NCBI GenBank assembly: GCA_947396885.1
Contig: OX377205.1
Span: 23,671,407-23,735,406 of the forward strand
Direction of reading: 5' to 3'
Length of the DNA: 64,000 nucleotides
Source: Heligmosomoides polygyrus polygyrus
Lineage: Eukaryota; Nematoda; Chromadorea; Rhabditida; Heligmosomidae
The notes under the pieces are model-generated. The model ran no database searches. It was not told the DNA's origin and saw only the letters and a list, made by a program, of their open reading frames with translations. Of this stretch, positions 1 through 12,100 are shown piece by piece (position 1 is the stretch's first letter; every line of letters begins with the position of its first letter). A program made the translations under genes and the position numbers.

Positions 1-1152
1 ACTGGTAATAAAGAAGAAAAAGAAACAATGCTATGGCTCTGCTCTCAGAATTAGGCGGGGGAAGGGACTCCAGGGTGTGCGCCGGCTAAGGCACCCGTGT
101 TAAAATTACCTACATTCTGTATTCAATACGGAAGCAGATAAAGCACGGATGGGCAATCGAAAAGGGAAGATAAGATTGAATTTACATTCGCGGTATGTAG
201 CTACTCGCCACACCTGTCGCCGCGGCATGCTATGGTGACCCCTCCAACTACCGCAAGTACTTGCAAGCATCTAGGGGGGGGGGGGCGGCGGGAGCTGCCG
301 ATACGATGGACTATAAATTTGAGTAATTCACATTTTTGAAATGATAATCTCTATCTCACTGTTTGCACAATCCTTTTAACCAGGCTTTGAAGAAAAATGA
401 CGGACTCGGGTTATGCGAATCGCTGTCAGATCCAATGTCTAGTGGAGGACAATCGTATGAGAGAGACAATATGATAAAGTAGGGAACCAAGAAAGCGCTC
501 ATTGGCGTCTTTTCTACAGATTTTCCATAGCGCTACAGCGCTGCTGTTTTTCGAGCATTCTTTTCTGCTCTACTGCATTGTCCGGTGCGACAGGAAAGCT
601 ACAAATCTTGCCAGACACTATAATGGACTTTACAGACGTTTGGAAGGCGGTCCGTAATTCACTGCACACTTTTCGGTCAATAACATTAAATTGTAACCCT
701 CCTTTTAATTTACTCTTGCTCGTCCCTTGGTCGTCAACCTTCTCCAACTCGCTTATCGTAGTCTAATCATCACGCCACTCGTAAGCGCTAAGAAAGTTGG
801 AATATTTCTTCAATCTAGGATGCTAAACGAGGCACTCCACTGTTCTCCGTCTCTGGCGCCAGCCGACAAAGCGCAGACAATAACAAGCGGTGCACACTTG
901 CGCTCTAGCGTGCCCAGCAGCAAGACGCGGCGACCGCGCGCGCATGACGTCACTAGCCGTCCCTGTCGCCAGCGATCGGATCGAGTTCCTCAGACACCGC
1001 GTGTGAAAAGCGTGCGTAATGTTTCAAACCAATTAGGCGCGAAACATTGGCTTGCACGAAAGTTTCTTGGAAGTTTGCACTGCAGCTAGTTGCGTGCAAG
1101 TTTAAAATTCCTGGATGCAACCTTGCAAGTTAGTTAACCGCGAGGGATAAGT
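1..1152. other. No gene recognised; left edge
   Basis: I see no supported gene here. There is a poly-G tract at about 274-287. The stretch 880-1010 is GC-rich and contains a perfect TGACGTCA palindrome (CRE-like) at 945-952, which could be regulatory but has no adjacent gene that I can identify. The short ORFs here match no family known to me. Confidence 0.5.
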
Positions 1153-1230
1153 CGCAAGTAACTTGTTGTCGAAGTCTAAAGGCGCAAGTAACTTGTTTTG
1201 AAGCTCATAAGGCGCAAGTAACTTTTCAAA
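1153..1230. repeat. 30-bp tandem repeat, three units
   Basis: The core CGCAAGTAACTTGTT recurs at 1153, 1183 and 1213, an exact 30-bp period with diverging spacers. It is a short local minisatellite with no visible coding role. Confidence 0.75.
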
Positions 1231-2189
1231 ATTTCCTGAGCTGCCACTTGCCGTCAGCAAGACTTGACACTTGTCCGTGAGCGGCGCGCTTCAGCAGTTT
1301 TGCCGCAATCCGACTGCGGCTTGCAGCAAAAGTGTGGAGACCTTTACCGCCTCAAACAACCCCTCCTCTTTTCACCCTACTAATCCCTTGTCCCTCCCGA
1401 TGGTGAATTGATTAGTTTCCCCATCCACCACACGGAGAGGCGCCACGTATCCGAGGTATCTATAAGTAGCCTAAGATTCCTTTAAAGAGAGAGTCCGAGG
1501 TTTACTTACAGAAGATGAATCATGGAGACTTCTCTTACAGACACATGGTATTGACTTATGTCGTGATCAGTTTACTCAGTCGGCGCAGGCTGTGGCGTTC
1601 ACTGCGACTTAAGGTTCAGGGTTTGGATTTACCGCCCGAAATGATTGACTAACATCGACGTTTGCCCTTTGTCTTTTCATCTACAGTTGTACAACTCATA
1701 TGGAAAGCTTAAATACTTTATTTGGCCTTCATTTTTAACTGGATGCCTACCGCGACCTATTAGGGGAACTATTCGGTCGTTTGTTAGCCAGGCTGTCATC
1801 CAAAGATCAATTTGTTGCGATCTCCAACACATTCCAGCTCTTCTAGGTCACAACGATGTACTCCGTTCTGATGCATACAACTGCAGCTTTGCAGGCGCCG
1901 GAAAAACCGTGCACTGAGCTCGCGTTCTCAAACCTATTCCTATCATGTTTTTAGAATCAATTCTGCGGGTTAAAAAAACTCGTACATATCTTCGACAGGT
2001 CACACTTCTAATAAAACCCCGCAGTGGCTGTGCAGTTCCGAAATCAAGTCAGCTTAGTTGCTCCAACTTTAGCTTGACTACTTCAACATCATTGTAAGAG
2101 AACGTCCTCACTGATTCTGAAGAAGTTTTACTAATGAAGCATGTTAATCGTATTGTTGACTTGGTATGAATATCACAACTTGCTGTTAG
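1231..2189. other. No feature recognised
   Basis: Unremarkable sequence of mixed composition. The longest plus-strand ORF (1645-1917, 90 aa) resembles no family I know and has no splice or start context. It is treated as chance. Confidence 0.4.
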
Positions 2190-3345
2190 AAAAGGATTGG
2201 CTTACGACCCGAGGTGTAAGATCTCGCTTGGATTTGTGATCAGACAAGGGCAGTTCCCATTTTCTGACCATCAGACAATTCAATCAATGGAGCTTCTAAG
2301 AACCCTTACATCATTCGCACTCAAAGCAGGACGATAAATCTTAAGCTCGTCGAAAAGGCGCAACATGATACTCCCAAAGCTGAGCTGACCGTCGGAAGAT
2401 CATAAGTGTAAATAATAAAAAGCATCAGAAAGAGTATCCCAGCTTGGGAAATTCCACTGGGAGCTACTCTGGGCCGGGAAAAACTTTCGTTCACTCGAAC
2501 CGTAAAAGTTCGATCACGAAGAAATTCCTCCACTCAAGAGACAATTTGTTTATGAAGTCCCACTGATAACAACCACAAGGTCAATTTATCATGACGAATT
2601 TTATCAAAAGCTTTTTCAAAGTCAAAATACACAACGTAAACTGCATTGTCATTATCATTATGTTTTATATCATTATGTTTGGAAGCCCAATCGTTCAAGC
2701 ACATAGGTATAGCAGTAACAGTAGACTTACTTCCTTGGAAGTCATGCTGAAGGCCAGATATTCCCTTACATTCTGTCAAATGATTTCTTTTGTTCTGCGT
2801 TTCTTTAACCTTTTCTCGAAAGCCCTCCTAAGAGCTGATGGCCTAAAGTTGGAAGTGGAACTAGATGGTGATTTCTTGGGTATAGATGTTATGTGTGCGC
2901 TGTTCCATCTTAGAGGGATATCAGAAGTAATAAAGTTTAGGTTGAAAATATCTTTCAAGAGTCGGTAATTGCATGAGCTACAGATTTTGAAAACGAAGTG
3001 GAATGTGATCGGGAGTGAGAAATCGTGAAATGGGACAGTGGAGTAGCGTTTCATAGATCTCCCCCTATAAAACCACGTGCAATCGTTCACAAGAGGAAAA
3101 ACTGCTTCGTGTGTTACATTTTCCATTGACGTGCTGTGCACATAAGCTCGCTCAAAAGTGTCTGCCAAAAGCTCAGCTTTCTCATCATCCTTAGTGACCA
3201 GGCGTCCACAGGAATCAGAGAGAGCATCCAGCTTATTTCTGGTCCGGAACCTAGCGTTCAAAAAACGATAGAAACAACTCCTATTCTTGTCTTCAATCCT
3301 TCCTTTCAATGTAGCACTTCAATTTTTTCTTCTCAAAAGTCGCGT
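2190..3345 (-). mobile_element. Decayed CR1/jockey-like LINE reverse transcriptase
   Basis: Reading leftwards on the minus strand, three ORF pieces reproduce the order of a LINE reverse transcriptase. The piece at 3309-2776 has the region before RT, ending in AHITSIPKK...NFRP, the usual PIPKK..S..NFRP motif. The piece at 2779-2534 has VVYFDFEKAFDKIRHDKL, the DFxKAFD motif with the first catalytic Asp. The piece at 2533-2321 has FLRDRTFTVRV and a degraded SGVPQGSVLGPLLF-type motif. There is a frameshift at about 2778, an in-frame TGA at 2534-2536 where this family normally has Trp, and another frame change near 2350, after which LKIYR and a typical C-terminal stretch continue. The YADD catalytic box is destroyed. 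No endonuclease domain is visible upstream, so this is a 5'-truncated, dead copy. The family call (CR1/jockey group) rests on motif pattern only. Confidence 0.8.
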
Positions 3346-3378
3346 TAAGCTCCTAGTCCTAGTCAACATCGTCTTGGG

Positions 3379-3537
3379 ACCAAATTCATCAACGACTAAC
3401 CCGTAGGTATAGGTGGTTGAGATACCCACGATGAAGCCTGCGTCTCTGACTCTTACCTTATCTGTATGTGACTCTTATCTTATCTCTATCCCTCAGACCC
3501 CGCATACCCACGGGTTTAATTGTTGATGAATCCGGCC
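3379..3537. mobile_element. MITE family with CCGGATTCATC ends, copy 1
   Basis: A 159-bp inverted-repeat element. The left end reads AAATTCATCAACGACTAACC and the right end is its near reverse complement, ...GTTGATGAATCCGG. Internally GGGTATAGG..GATACCC on the left mirrors CCCGCATACCCACGGG on the right. It has no coding capacity. A second copy lies 35 bp to the right in the same orientation, and diverged relatives sit at 37766 and 60797. Confidence 0.7.
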
Positions 3538-3572
3538 CCTGCAGTCGTATGTATATTTACATCAACTCCTGA

Positions 3573-3731
3573 GACCGGATTCATCGTCGACTAACCCGCG
3601 GGTATAGGGGTAGAGATACCCACAATGAAGCCTGCGTGTCTGACTCTTGCCTTATCTCTTCTTGACCCTTAGTTATATCTACCTCTTATACCCCGCATAC
3701 CCACGGGTTTAATGGTTGATGAATCCGGTCC
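3573..3731. mobile_element. MITE family with CCGGATTCATC ends, copy 2
   Basis: Better preserved copy of the element at 3379-3537. Terminal repeats start ACCGGATTCATC and end GATGAATCCGGT, with matching GGGTAT/ATACCC blocks about 30 bp inside. The interior is CT-rich in both copies. Confidence 0.72.
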
Positions 3732-3921
3732 CTGGAAAGGCATCATTTCTACCTAAATCTGAAATAAACGAGTTAGTCACAAGGAGGTATAGCGTAGGAA
3801 TCAGTGCCGTATTTGCCAAGAGATTCCACCGAGAAATTCGGCAACTGGACAGTTGGACGTAGCAGGCTCATATCAGTGTAAGGTTTCTTGTTTCTCCATA
3901 GCTTACTGCCACACTAGTACG

Positions 3922-4000
3922 GCTCGGGTGCGTGTGACGCGGTCGGAGGTGTCGGTTGAGGCGTGCACCCGATACCAGGCTCTTGTTTCGGATCTCCCCA
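3922..4000 (+). mobile_element. tRNA-derived SINE, head fragment
   Basis: Matches the tRNA-like head of the abundant SINE: a degenerate A box (TGACGCGGTCGG) and B box (TGTTTCGGATCT) with the intervening GTGCACCCGATACCAGG. The body and tail are missing. Confidence 0.65.
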
Positions 4001-4028
4001 AACTGAAGTGATGTGGGCGTTGGCGGAG

Positions 4029-4177
4029 CAGCGTTCTACCCCCCCCCCCCGCCCTTTAAACAGAGGCGTGGCAAATGTCTGCGTCTCCACTATCTCGTAA
4101 GGCAGCCACTGGACTCTCGAGCAAGCCCAAGGGGTTGGGGTGGGCGGGCAAGGGGGACGAGGGGTAGAACGCTCGAC
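4029..4177. repeat. Short inverted-repeat element
   Basis: GCGTTCTACCCC at the left and GGGGTAGAACGC at the right form 12-bp terminal inverted repeats about 149 bp apart. Poly-C and poly-G runs lie just inside. It may be a small MITE; no clear target duplication is seen. Confidence 0.45.
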
Positions 4178-4259
4178 CCCCGTAGGAGTTACCACCTGTC
4201 TCGTTCACAATAAAGAAACTGGAGGGAAGCCTGTTTAGAGATATTCTGTACATAAGCGA

Positions 4260-5408
4260 ATCATACTGCTCTTATAGCTCACATCATAGAATAAATTCTA
4301 AGGGCTGTGTCAGAAATGAGTGGAAGTAACTTTCTTGTGGCTAAATATCAAGAAGACATCATCAGCTCTGGACGGCATACTGACTCGTCGTGGATTAGCA
4401 AGATGAATTCTGGAAGAACACCGTTACCCAATTGAGAAAGGCTGAAAGAAAAAGAGCGGGAGGGGGGGGGGGGGGGGGGGAGAGCAGCCAATTAAAAGCG
4501 GATCAGCTCGCGCAGATTCTTTTGTGACTGGCTGTGCTCCGGGATCCTCAAATAAAGACTGCATAGCATGACATCGAAGCACGTATTCCTCTACGAAGTG
4601 AATGTTGGGCTTAGTAATGCGCCAGCGAAGCAGATGTAAACAGCTGAACTACGATACTTGCCGTGTCTTTGGTCTTTGAAAGAAAAACACGCAAAAGAAC
4701 GCCTCTTCCGCCTATTTTTGATACCCTCTTCAAACAGCGTGCTTTGAAAAATAAATCTGATGTTCGTGGCCAGCATCGATTGGTCCATCCGATGAATAGA
4801 AAAACGCCCAGTAAGTGTTAAAAATGCTTATTCGATGACCTATATTCTAGTCGGAGCGGCGGACCTCGAGAGATAATTACGCACAATGACCAGATTCTGA
4901 ATACAGCTTATCGAAGCGACATTTCGAATATTTACTGGGAGTTTTTCACTTTATCGGGTAAACCGTTCAGTGCTGGCTCCAAATATCGAATTTATTTTTT
5001 AAAGCACGCATAGTTTGAAGAGCACCATCAAAAAGCGACGGAAAAGCCGTCTTTGAGCTCTTTCGCACAACGACCAAATGATACGACCGATATTGTATGA
5101 TTGTTGGACCTGAGGGAGACGAAATTCGCATCGAGGATTCGAAGAGCTGGAACAAAACAGCTCCTATTAAGCTAGAGCCAAGAAAATTACGGGTATGTCG
5201 ATCATTTCAAATTTGTCTGTACTTTTCATGAACCAGTATTTGCTCGATTCTCTACTGGGACCATTTTTTACGAAATTATATTCTTTGTAGATATTCACTA
5301 TTACAAAAATACGGTAATCATACAGTTTACAGTTAAATGCTTTTTAGGCGTTGTAGCGCATTCAGAATTTGGAAAGTTTATATAACAGCTGGTCTTACCG
5401 GTTGTCTA
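4260..5408. other. No gene recognised; poly-G tract
   Basis: Contains a roughly 21-bp poly-G run at about 4461-4481 and otherwise featureless A/T-balanced sequence. None of the 60-70 aa ORFs on either strand resembles a protein family I know. Confidence 0.4.
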
Positions 5409-5679
5409 AGGCCTATGTTATACTTCGGCGACGCGTCGCCGACGCTGCGACCCGTCACCGACAGCCCGTCACCGACGTCGCCGACGCTGACGTCACCACC
5501 GACGTCGCCGTTGGCCACAAAGGTCGCCGACGTCGACCACGCGTCTGTGGCGACGTCGGCGACGCCTGTGGCGACGTCGGCGACGTCGGTGGTGACGTCA
5601 GCGTCGGCGACGTCGGTGACAGGCTGTCGGTGACGGGTCGCAGCATCGGCGACGCGTCGCCGAAGTATAACATAGGCCT
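5409..5679. mobile_element. GC-rich palindromic element
   Basis: The ends AGGCCTATGTTATACTTCGG and its reverse complement at 5660-5679 bound a nearly complete 271-bp palindrome. The arms are built of iterated GTCGCCGAC/GTCACCGAC-like 9-mers with very high CpG and multiple ACGT cores. Because it is a palindrome, both strands give the same artefactual ORF (beginning LYFGDASP), which is not a gene. A directly repeated AACATAGGCCT follows the right end, possibly a partial target duplication. It most resembles a non-autonomous fold-back MITE. Confidence 0.75.
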
Positions 5680-5689
5680 AACATAGGCC

Positions 5690-6035
5690 TAAAGTGTATA
5701 TTTCAACATGCGGAGCTCAGTTAAAGGGCAATGTATCCGGATCGATGATTCTGCTTCGGCTGAGATCCTCCACCATTCATCCCTCCGGCGTTGATGTATT
5801 GCTAACAAGTGTCTGGGAATGAGAAAACACTGAGTAATCAATTGGCTGAGTACCGTCCATCACTGTGTATAAAAATGCGCAATCAAACGGCTTCCATGAT
5901 ATTCCGTAGAAGCAGAGGGTGTGGCGCATTCCAAATAGAAAGTGATCAACGCCGACTTTTGTCTGTTAAACTAGGCAAGCGTACATCTATCATAGTTACG
6001 GGCACGAGTCTCCCTTCAACGGCATGTGCTTTCAG
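5690..6035. other. 5' flank of receptor module A
   Basis: No ORF or signal peptide is evident here. The sequence ends in TGCTTTCAG, a good nematode 3' splice site directly before the first recognisable exon. An upstream exon carrying the start codon and signal peptide must therefore lie further left or outside the window. Confidence 0.4.
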
Positions 6036-6131
6036 GTGTCGGTGATTCATCCTGTTCATATCATAGTCCCACTCCCGCTTGAAGACGACACAGAGGAGCT
6101 TAAAAATCCTTTTGGGCTCACTATTCTCAAG
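6036..6131 (+). CDS. gcy-28: Module A exon 1 (first seen)
   Basis: 32 codons between TTTCAG and AAG|GTGAGC, phase 0 at both ends. Encodes VSVIHPVHIIVPLP...NPFGLTILK, the first beta strand and early helix of an ANF_receptor domain. Confidence 0.78.
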
Positions 6132-9100
6132 GTGAGCGGCACGGACTGTCTTCCACATTTCATCAATTTGTGCGCAGTGACTTGTTCTCTATTTGTAATG
6201 ACTTCAATTTCAGGTCAGGCCCGTTATTGATCTCGCTCTAGACGACGCCTATAGGAAATTCCAGTGAGTTGCCTACTAATTCACCAAGGTGTTCAGCCAA
6301 GCACATGAATTTTTTGCCGACTTCAAATTTTGACATTAAATCCTTTTCGATCAACATCGCATTTATTCGGTCTGACCACGAATGGAAATGAAGTGTTTTC
6401 CAGTTTTCTCTTCAGTGCACAGCATTCTTTGAACAGCTTCTGAATATCCTCGTTCTCAACGTGTTTTTAAAGAGCTTTTAATGGCTATTGATCTATTTAT
6501 ATTGATTGTTAAGATATGTGCCACCTGATTCAATGGCCGTCACTTACCGCGATAGTCGTCTGTCGGATGCCCACGGTCCCAACGTTGCCATTCAGCAGTT
6601 GGTTAAGGTAAGCCTTCTTTGTTTTTCTTCCGTTTTTTGATCTATGACTTTTTCTTGTCATTCTTTTTGAAATTTTATTCATTTCTCGTTTTTTCGATTT
6701 TAATACATGAGTTTTTAATTTTTGTAGACGAGTTGTACTTACTTCCCATTTTTTCTGCTTCGTCATTTATTTTTAATTTTTTTCTTCTCTACATTTAAAA
6801 CACGATTCGGAATTTGGCTTCCTACTCGTCTCTCCCAAACAGTGTTAATGTTTGTCTTCATACCCAAATTAATGACAGCTGCTGTTTTGCCATTAGTCCC
6901 GTTTGCTACCAGACTTGTCTGAAAGGTATAAAGCACAGAATTCTCATGATGTTTGGATTTGCTTTGTAATGATGAGGTAATGCTTAAAATGCGCCGAAAG
7001 TAGAATGCGTGACACAATTGCAGTGGACCTATTAGTAGGAATCTCGCCTTGATCTGTACGTTTTTCTGAATTTTTATATTGAAACGCGTTGTAAGTCCTT
7101 TTAAAATAGCAAGCAAGTGTATTGAAGAATATATTTTAGTGAACTGTTGTGTGAACTCAGACAATTTCTAGGAAAGTTGAAAGGTATACAATCACAGAGG
7201 TTCCCACCTGTCCGTTGTAATGATCAACACTTTAATGACGATTGAAAGGAGAACTGTTGCGATTTTCGAATAATTTAGGATCGCATGTAACATCTCAATT
7301 TCTAGGCCCTCTTTGGTCCTACAAACGAATGGGATCCGTGGAAGGTTACACTGCCTGCTCACGAAAACCTTACCGAATGTGTGTCACTCAGTACTTGTGC
7401 CGTCCATAGAGCACATATCTTTCTGTATCAGTGGTTGCCAACATGTATGCAGTTCGACTTGGATGCCAATAGGCATTCGATTCACTCCTAGAATCCAGTC
7501 ACTGAGACGGGCTGATGAGAAAATTCGGCCTCCATCTACTACATTAATGATGAGGAAGTGGCGAACTCAAATGGACAAGGGATAAAGAACGGTGTTCATT
7601 AAATCGTGTTTGTCACGCGCCACGCATTCTACTCATATTTCTTCGCATTCTGCATTCTACTTCCATGAAAAAGCGTGGAGGCAATTTGGATACGTGTTAG
7701 GGTGATTCGTATGTTCTTGCGATTTTGCAACTTGACTTGGCTTTCCTGATTGAGACGTGTTATCGATGTCGCAATAGGCAATGGGAATGGTCAAAGGTCA
7801 GCTCATGCCAATGCAACTTATTAGCTATCTATCAGCTGCTTATCTCAAGAGATATGGAGTCTTCAAGACTCCACCTCCGTCAGTGTCTTCTTTACGAGTT
7901 CCAGCTGGGACACACGTCAGCCGAGGCTCATCGTAACCTGGTGCGTGTTTCTGGTCAGGATGCACCCAGTGCACGTACCTGTGATAATTGGATGAATCGC
8001 TTTAAATTCGGAGATTTTTCGTTGTCCGAACAACCCAGGTCTGGACGCGAGTCGATGGTCGACAGCGTCTCCCTACTGGCTGCCATCAAGGCAGACCCGT
8101 TCCAATCCAATCGTGACTTGGCGACGACCATCTTCTCTAGCCAGCCCACTGTCGTTTGTAAATTACGAGAGCTTGGTTTCGATTGGAAAATACGCCAATA
8201 GATGCCGCATTATTTGCTACCTGACCAGTACGCCACACGAACTGATGCGTGCCTTTTAAACATATCCCGCTCTCGCCGTTTTGACTTGTTGTACTCGTTC
8301 ATCACAGGAGATGAGAAGAGGGTACTGTATGTGACACACGCAGCAAGGTATGCTAGGACTACAGCAGAGGAGAAGCCGCCCCAGCAGTTTCCAAGGGTGA
8401 TCTGCACTCAAGGAAGGAGATGCTGAATGCTTTCTGGGACTTTCGTGGTGTTGGGTACTGGGAGCTTCTCCCACATGAGGCTTAAAGAAACAGATTTGAA
8501 TCGTTTCTATCACGACCATCAGCTTAACTGGTTCCATGCTCATATCAGCGACCGGCTCATCTCGATATACGGGTGAGTGCTGATCGGTCCCATGCGGTGT
8601 GGATGTTGCGTTCGATCAAATGGCGCCAGTGGGTGTAAAGCCGTAGAGCACTCCCACCCAGTCGAAGGAGGTGCGGGTTCGAGTCCCGCCTGGCGCTAGA
8701 AGTTTTGATCGCAACAAAACATCGTTATGACAAAATATGTCAGAATTTGAAAAAATCAGAAAAAGTGGCAAGAACATATGCATCACCCTAATATTTGGAT
8801 TACAGCTTAACTTACGACCGCGGATTACAGCTTAACTTACGACCACCCACTTTAAGGTCTTTCCCTATCCAAACAAAGAATAAAACAGTTTCCCCAGCAG
8901 GTTATTTCCAATAATTGAGGAGCCCTACAAAGTTTACCTGGGCTATCAAACTGTGCTTGAGCGAAGATATTTACATTTAGAAATGGCGGCTAAAGTCCGA
9001 CATTGCTTTTGGGTAAACCTGATAGAACAACTATTGATTCTATTTATACCATTTTCAGGTCGAATTCAACACTCTTTTATGCTAGCTTAGAGCTCTGAAA

Positions 9101-12100
9101 TCAAAGCGAACCTTCCAAATCGGAAAAAATTCTCCAATAAGTGGACATTTTTTGAAATCTTATAAAATTCTCATTTTAGCTGAAAAGTAATGGTTTGACG
9201 CTTGTTTCAAAGAGCAGGAAGCAGCCATTTTTACTTCCAAAAGAAGAGATTGCACCATGTCCTCGTCTAAGGGGTCGTTTAGTGCGCGCGTGAAGCGTGA
9301 CGCGATGCCATATGTAGTGGCCGAATTGATTAATCGCGTCGCTCGATCAATTTGGCAACTATACATATACATGCATCGTATCGCGCGTCGCGTGCACACT
9401 AAACAAGGCCTAAGACGTCGCGATTTTTTATTGGATTCATAGAAAAATTTCTGTTTGCATGGAATTGCACCTCTGCAAACAAAACAACAAGAACATTTTT
9501 AAAGAACAAATGTAGCCTCACTTTATATAAGCAGCATTTACACTATCAGTTAAATAAAAATCGCGCATGGCGCTATCTGGTCTTTAAATGCATCTTTTAA
9601 CTTTTATCTCTTTTAATGCAAGTAGTTACTGCCTTGTTGCGCTTTGAAACGGGATTTAAATTATTGTTTTCTTCTCAAAAAATAAAACTTTGTTCAATTA
9701 TTTAAGGTTATTTGTTCGCGCGGCTGAACCACGAAATTTCAAAGAAAGTTATACCAAATTTTTCCAGAGGTGATTCTATAAAAGAGGTGATTCTATAAAA
9801 CAGGTAGAGTTTGTAGTTTGAGCTGGAAGAAGGTCATTTCGAATTGGAACTGTTCGCTTTAATTTCAAAAGTCTTACCAGGATACTATCTCAACGGTAGG
9901 TCGGAACGGCGCAAATGTTGCATATGGGCAGAACCGCCTCTCCCTGAGAAGTAACAAACTGCGGGTATCTCGACCCCAATACAACTCTGCGCAGAGTTAG
10001 GGGCGACGGAAGCCGCGTGTTGGCACCTTGTTGATTAACGTGCTCCACAGCTGACGGGCGCGCGCGGAATGAGGGCTCGTATCGCAACTCACCGCAGTGC
10101 ACAGGCGGCGTAGTGGGGAAGAGCTCGTGCTCATGAACGAGGGGTCGGGGGTTTGGATCCCGCAGACTGCATTTGTTTTGCACTTTTGCAAAATCCATGT
10201 TTATCATATAGGTAATCCACCTAGGGGTACTATAGTGTGTTATAGAGCATATTTACATTTAACATATGCTTCAAACTACAGATTAGCTAAAATGTTCACT
10301 TCTGTGTCAGTTATTTTAAGCCTATTTTGTGTGAAGCTGTAGTTATGTAACGATAGATATTTTGTGGCACTAGTTAAAAGTTCCCACTCCACCAACAAGA
10401 CTTCAGTCAAAAAAAAAAATTTTTGCTGAAGCTTCTTCTGGGGGGTTATTTGGGGTGCTGATCACGAATCTGACATCAGTTTTTCACGATTCTTTCTCCA
10501 CCTGCCGTCACCGGCAGAAACTTTAGGAATGTAATCCTGTGCCTTCCTGTATTTATATTATCCAGCAGAATCGTGAAGAATGGATATCAGATTCGTGATC
10601 AGCACCCCAAATAACCCCCCTAAACGAAGTTTCAGCGAAATCGGTGACCCTGCCTGGACCACCATTGTTAACGGTATGCGTGATATATGTATATGCAAAC
10701 ATGCTCTATAACACACTATAATACTCCAGGTGAATTACCTATATGATAAACATGGATTTTGCAAAAGTGCAAAACAAACGCAGTATGCGGGATCCAAACC
10801 TCCGACCCCTCGTTCAAGAGCCCGAATTCTTCCCTATTACGCCACTTGTGCACCGCCCAAGTGCGCAATACCAGCCCTCATCCCGCGCGCGCCCGTCAGC
10901 TGTGGAGCACGTGTATCAACAGGGCGCCAACAGGCGACTTTTAACTTTGCGCAGAGTTGTATTGGGGTCGAGATACCTGCAGTTTGTTACTTCCCAGGGA
11001 GAGGCGGTTCTGCCCATATACAACATTTGCGCCGTTCCGACCTACCGTTGAGATAGTATCCTGGTTAGTCTAGCCTAGAGGAGTGTCTATTTTGATTTGA
11101 AAAGTGCCCAATTCGTCGTGAAAATGGCAGAATTTTACATCTAAAAAATTTAAAAAGTTTACATCCAAAGTACATCTAAAATATCTTGTGGGTGCAGAAT
11201 TCGTAAACACTCTAAAGACATTGCCTTATGTAAGTTCTTTGATTGCTTAATTTTCATAAAATATTTAAGAATTGTATGCTACATTTTCATCCAGAATCCA
11301 GAATCCTTTTATTCTGTTACTACCATTATTCTATCAGATCTTAAGTAAAACAATGATACGGTTGGTTTGAGTTTTTGATACTCAGAAACGATGCAAAATA
11401 TAACGCCTTACTCTTGCACTAAGTGATTTTCCTCGATGTTAAGCTTCGTTTTCAGAATCGCTTGGATTGTATAATCGGATATGCTTTCGTTTACGCTTTA
11501 GCGCCGGTAGCTCGAATGTGTCCCTACTGGCAAGATGATGACAGTAATGTGAGTCCGACTCCTTTGCTGTCGCTGTGGAGAGTGTGAACTAAACTTCTTT
11601 GGACAACAGTTGATTTCAAGCTTGGCACAATTTTCAGGGTATTCCCGTTATAACACCGATTGGCCTAACAATGAATCTTGATAACAAACTGGAATATCAG
11701 ACGCTGACTAGGATTAGTGGACCATACAAGGTGCGTTTGGTTATTTACTCGCAAAAATGGATTTATTTATTACATGATGAATCTGTGTATTACAACAATA
11801 TCAAAGTTAATATTTAAAAAACGCATAGAAGAAGCTAAAGAACACGTCGTAAGGTCGGATACTTTGATAGCACAGGGGAAGGGAAATGGAGTCCAAATTC
11901 ATCTAACAGTGCTAGGATTAATCCTACGTATAGTCGGGTATTTGTTAAGCATGCATCTGAAAACATCTAAAGAGATCGATAGAGTACGGTTCCAGCAGAA
12001 CTTTACGTATGTTGCTGTAGCCTTAAGAACTGAACTGTGAGTCTCAAATATATACTATTTTCACGACGAATTGGACGTTGTTCGAATGAAGTTGGACACT

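Larger units (their letters stand above)
7698..8790 (+). mobile_element. Mariner element with both inverted ends, internally decayed
   Basis: The termini TTAGGGTGATTCGTATGTTC (left) and GAACATATGCATCACCCTAA (right) are near-perfect inverted repeats flanked by TA, the mariner target. Between them lies a decayed mariner transposase (7850-8590). The element is about 1.1 kb, and a tRNA-like segment (8612-8725) sits between the transposase remnant and the right end. The whole element lies in intron 3 of module A. Confidence 0.82.

Noticed and set aside
2591..2968. 125-aa plus-strand ORF
   Set aside because: Antisense to the LINE reverse transcriptase remnant, whose motifs are on the minus strand.
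5337..5686. Pro/Ser/Thr-rich ORFs on both strands
   Set aside because: Artefact of the palindrome made of GTCGCCGAC-like words; both strands give the same peptide.
6530..7164. Lys-rich minus-strand ORFs
   Set aside because: Overlap receptor exon 3 on the other strand and AT-rich intron; low-complexity composition.
8612..8687. Functional tRNA gene
   Set aside because: Acceptor stem and T arm are perfect but the anticodon stem cannot form; related copies show it is a repeat.
9890..11056. Paired 105-aa and 102-aa ORFs on opposite strands
   Set aside because: They are the two inverted arms of the fold-back element, not independent genes.
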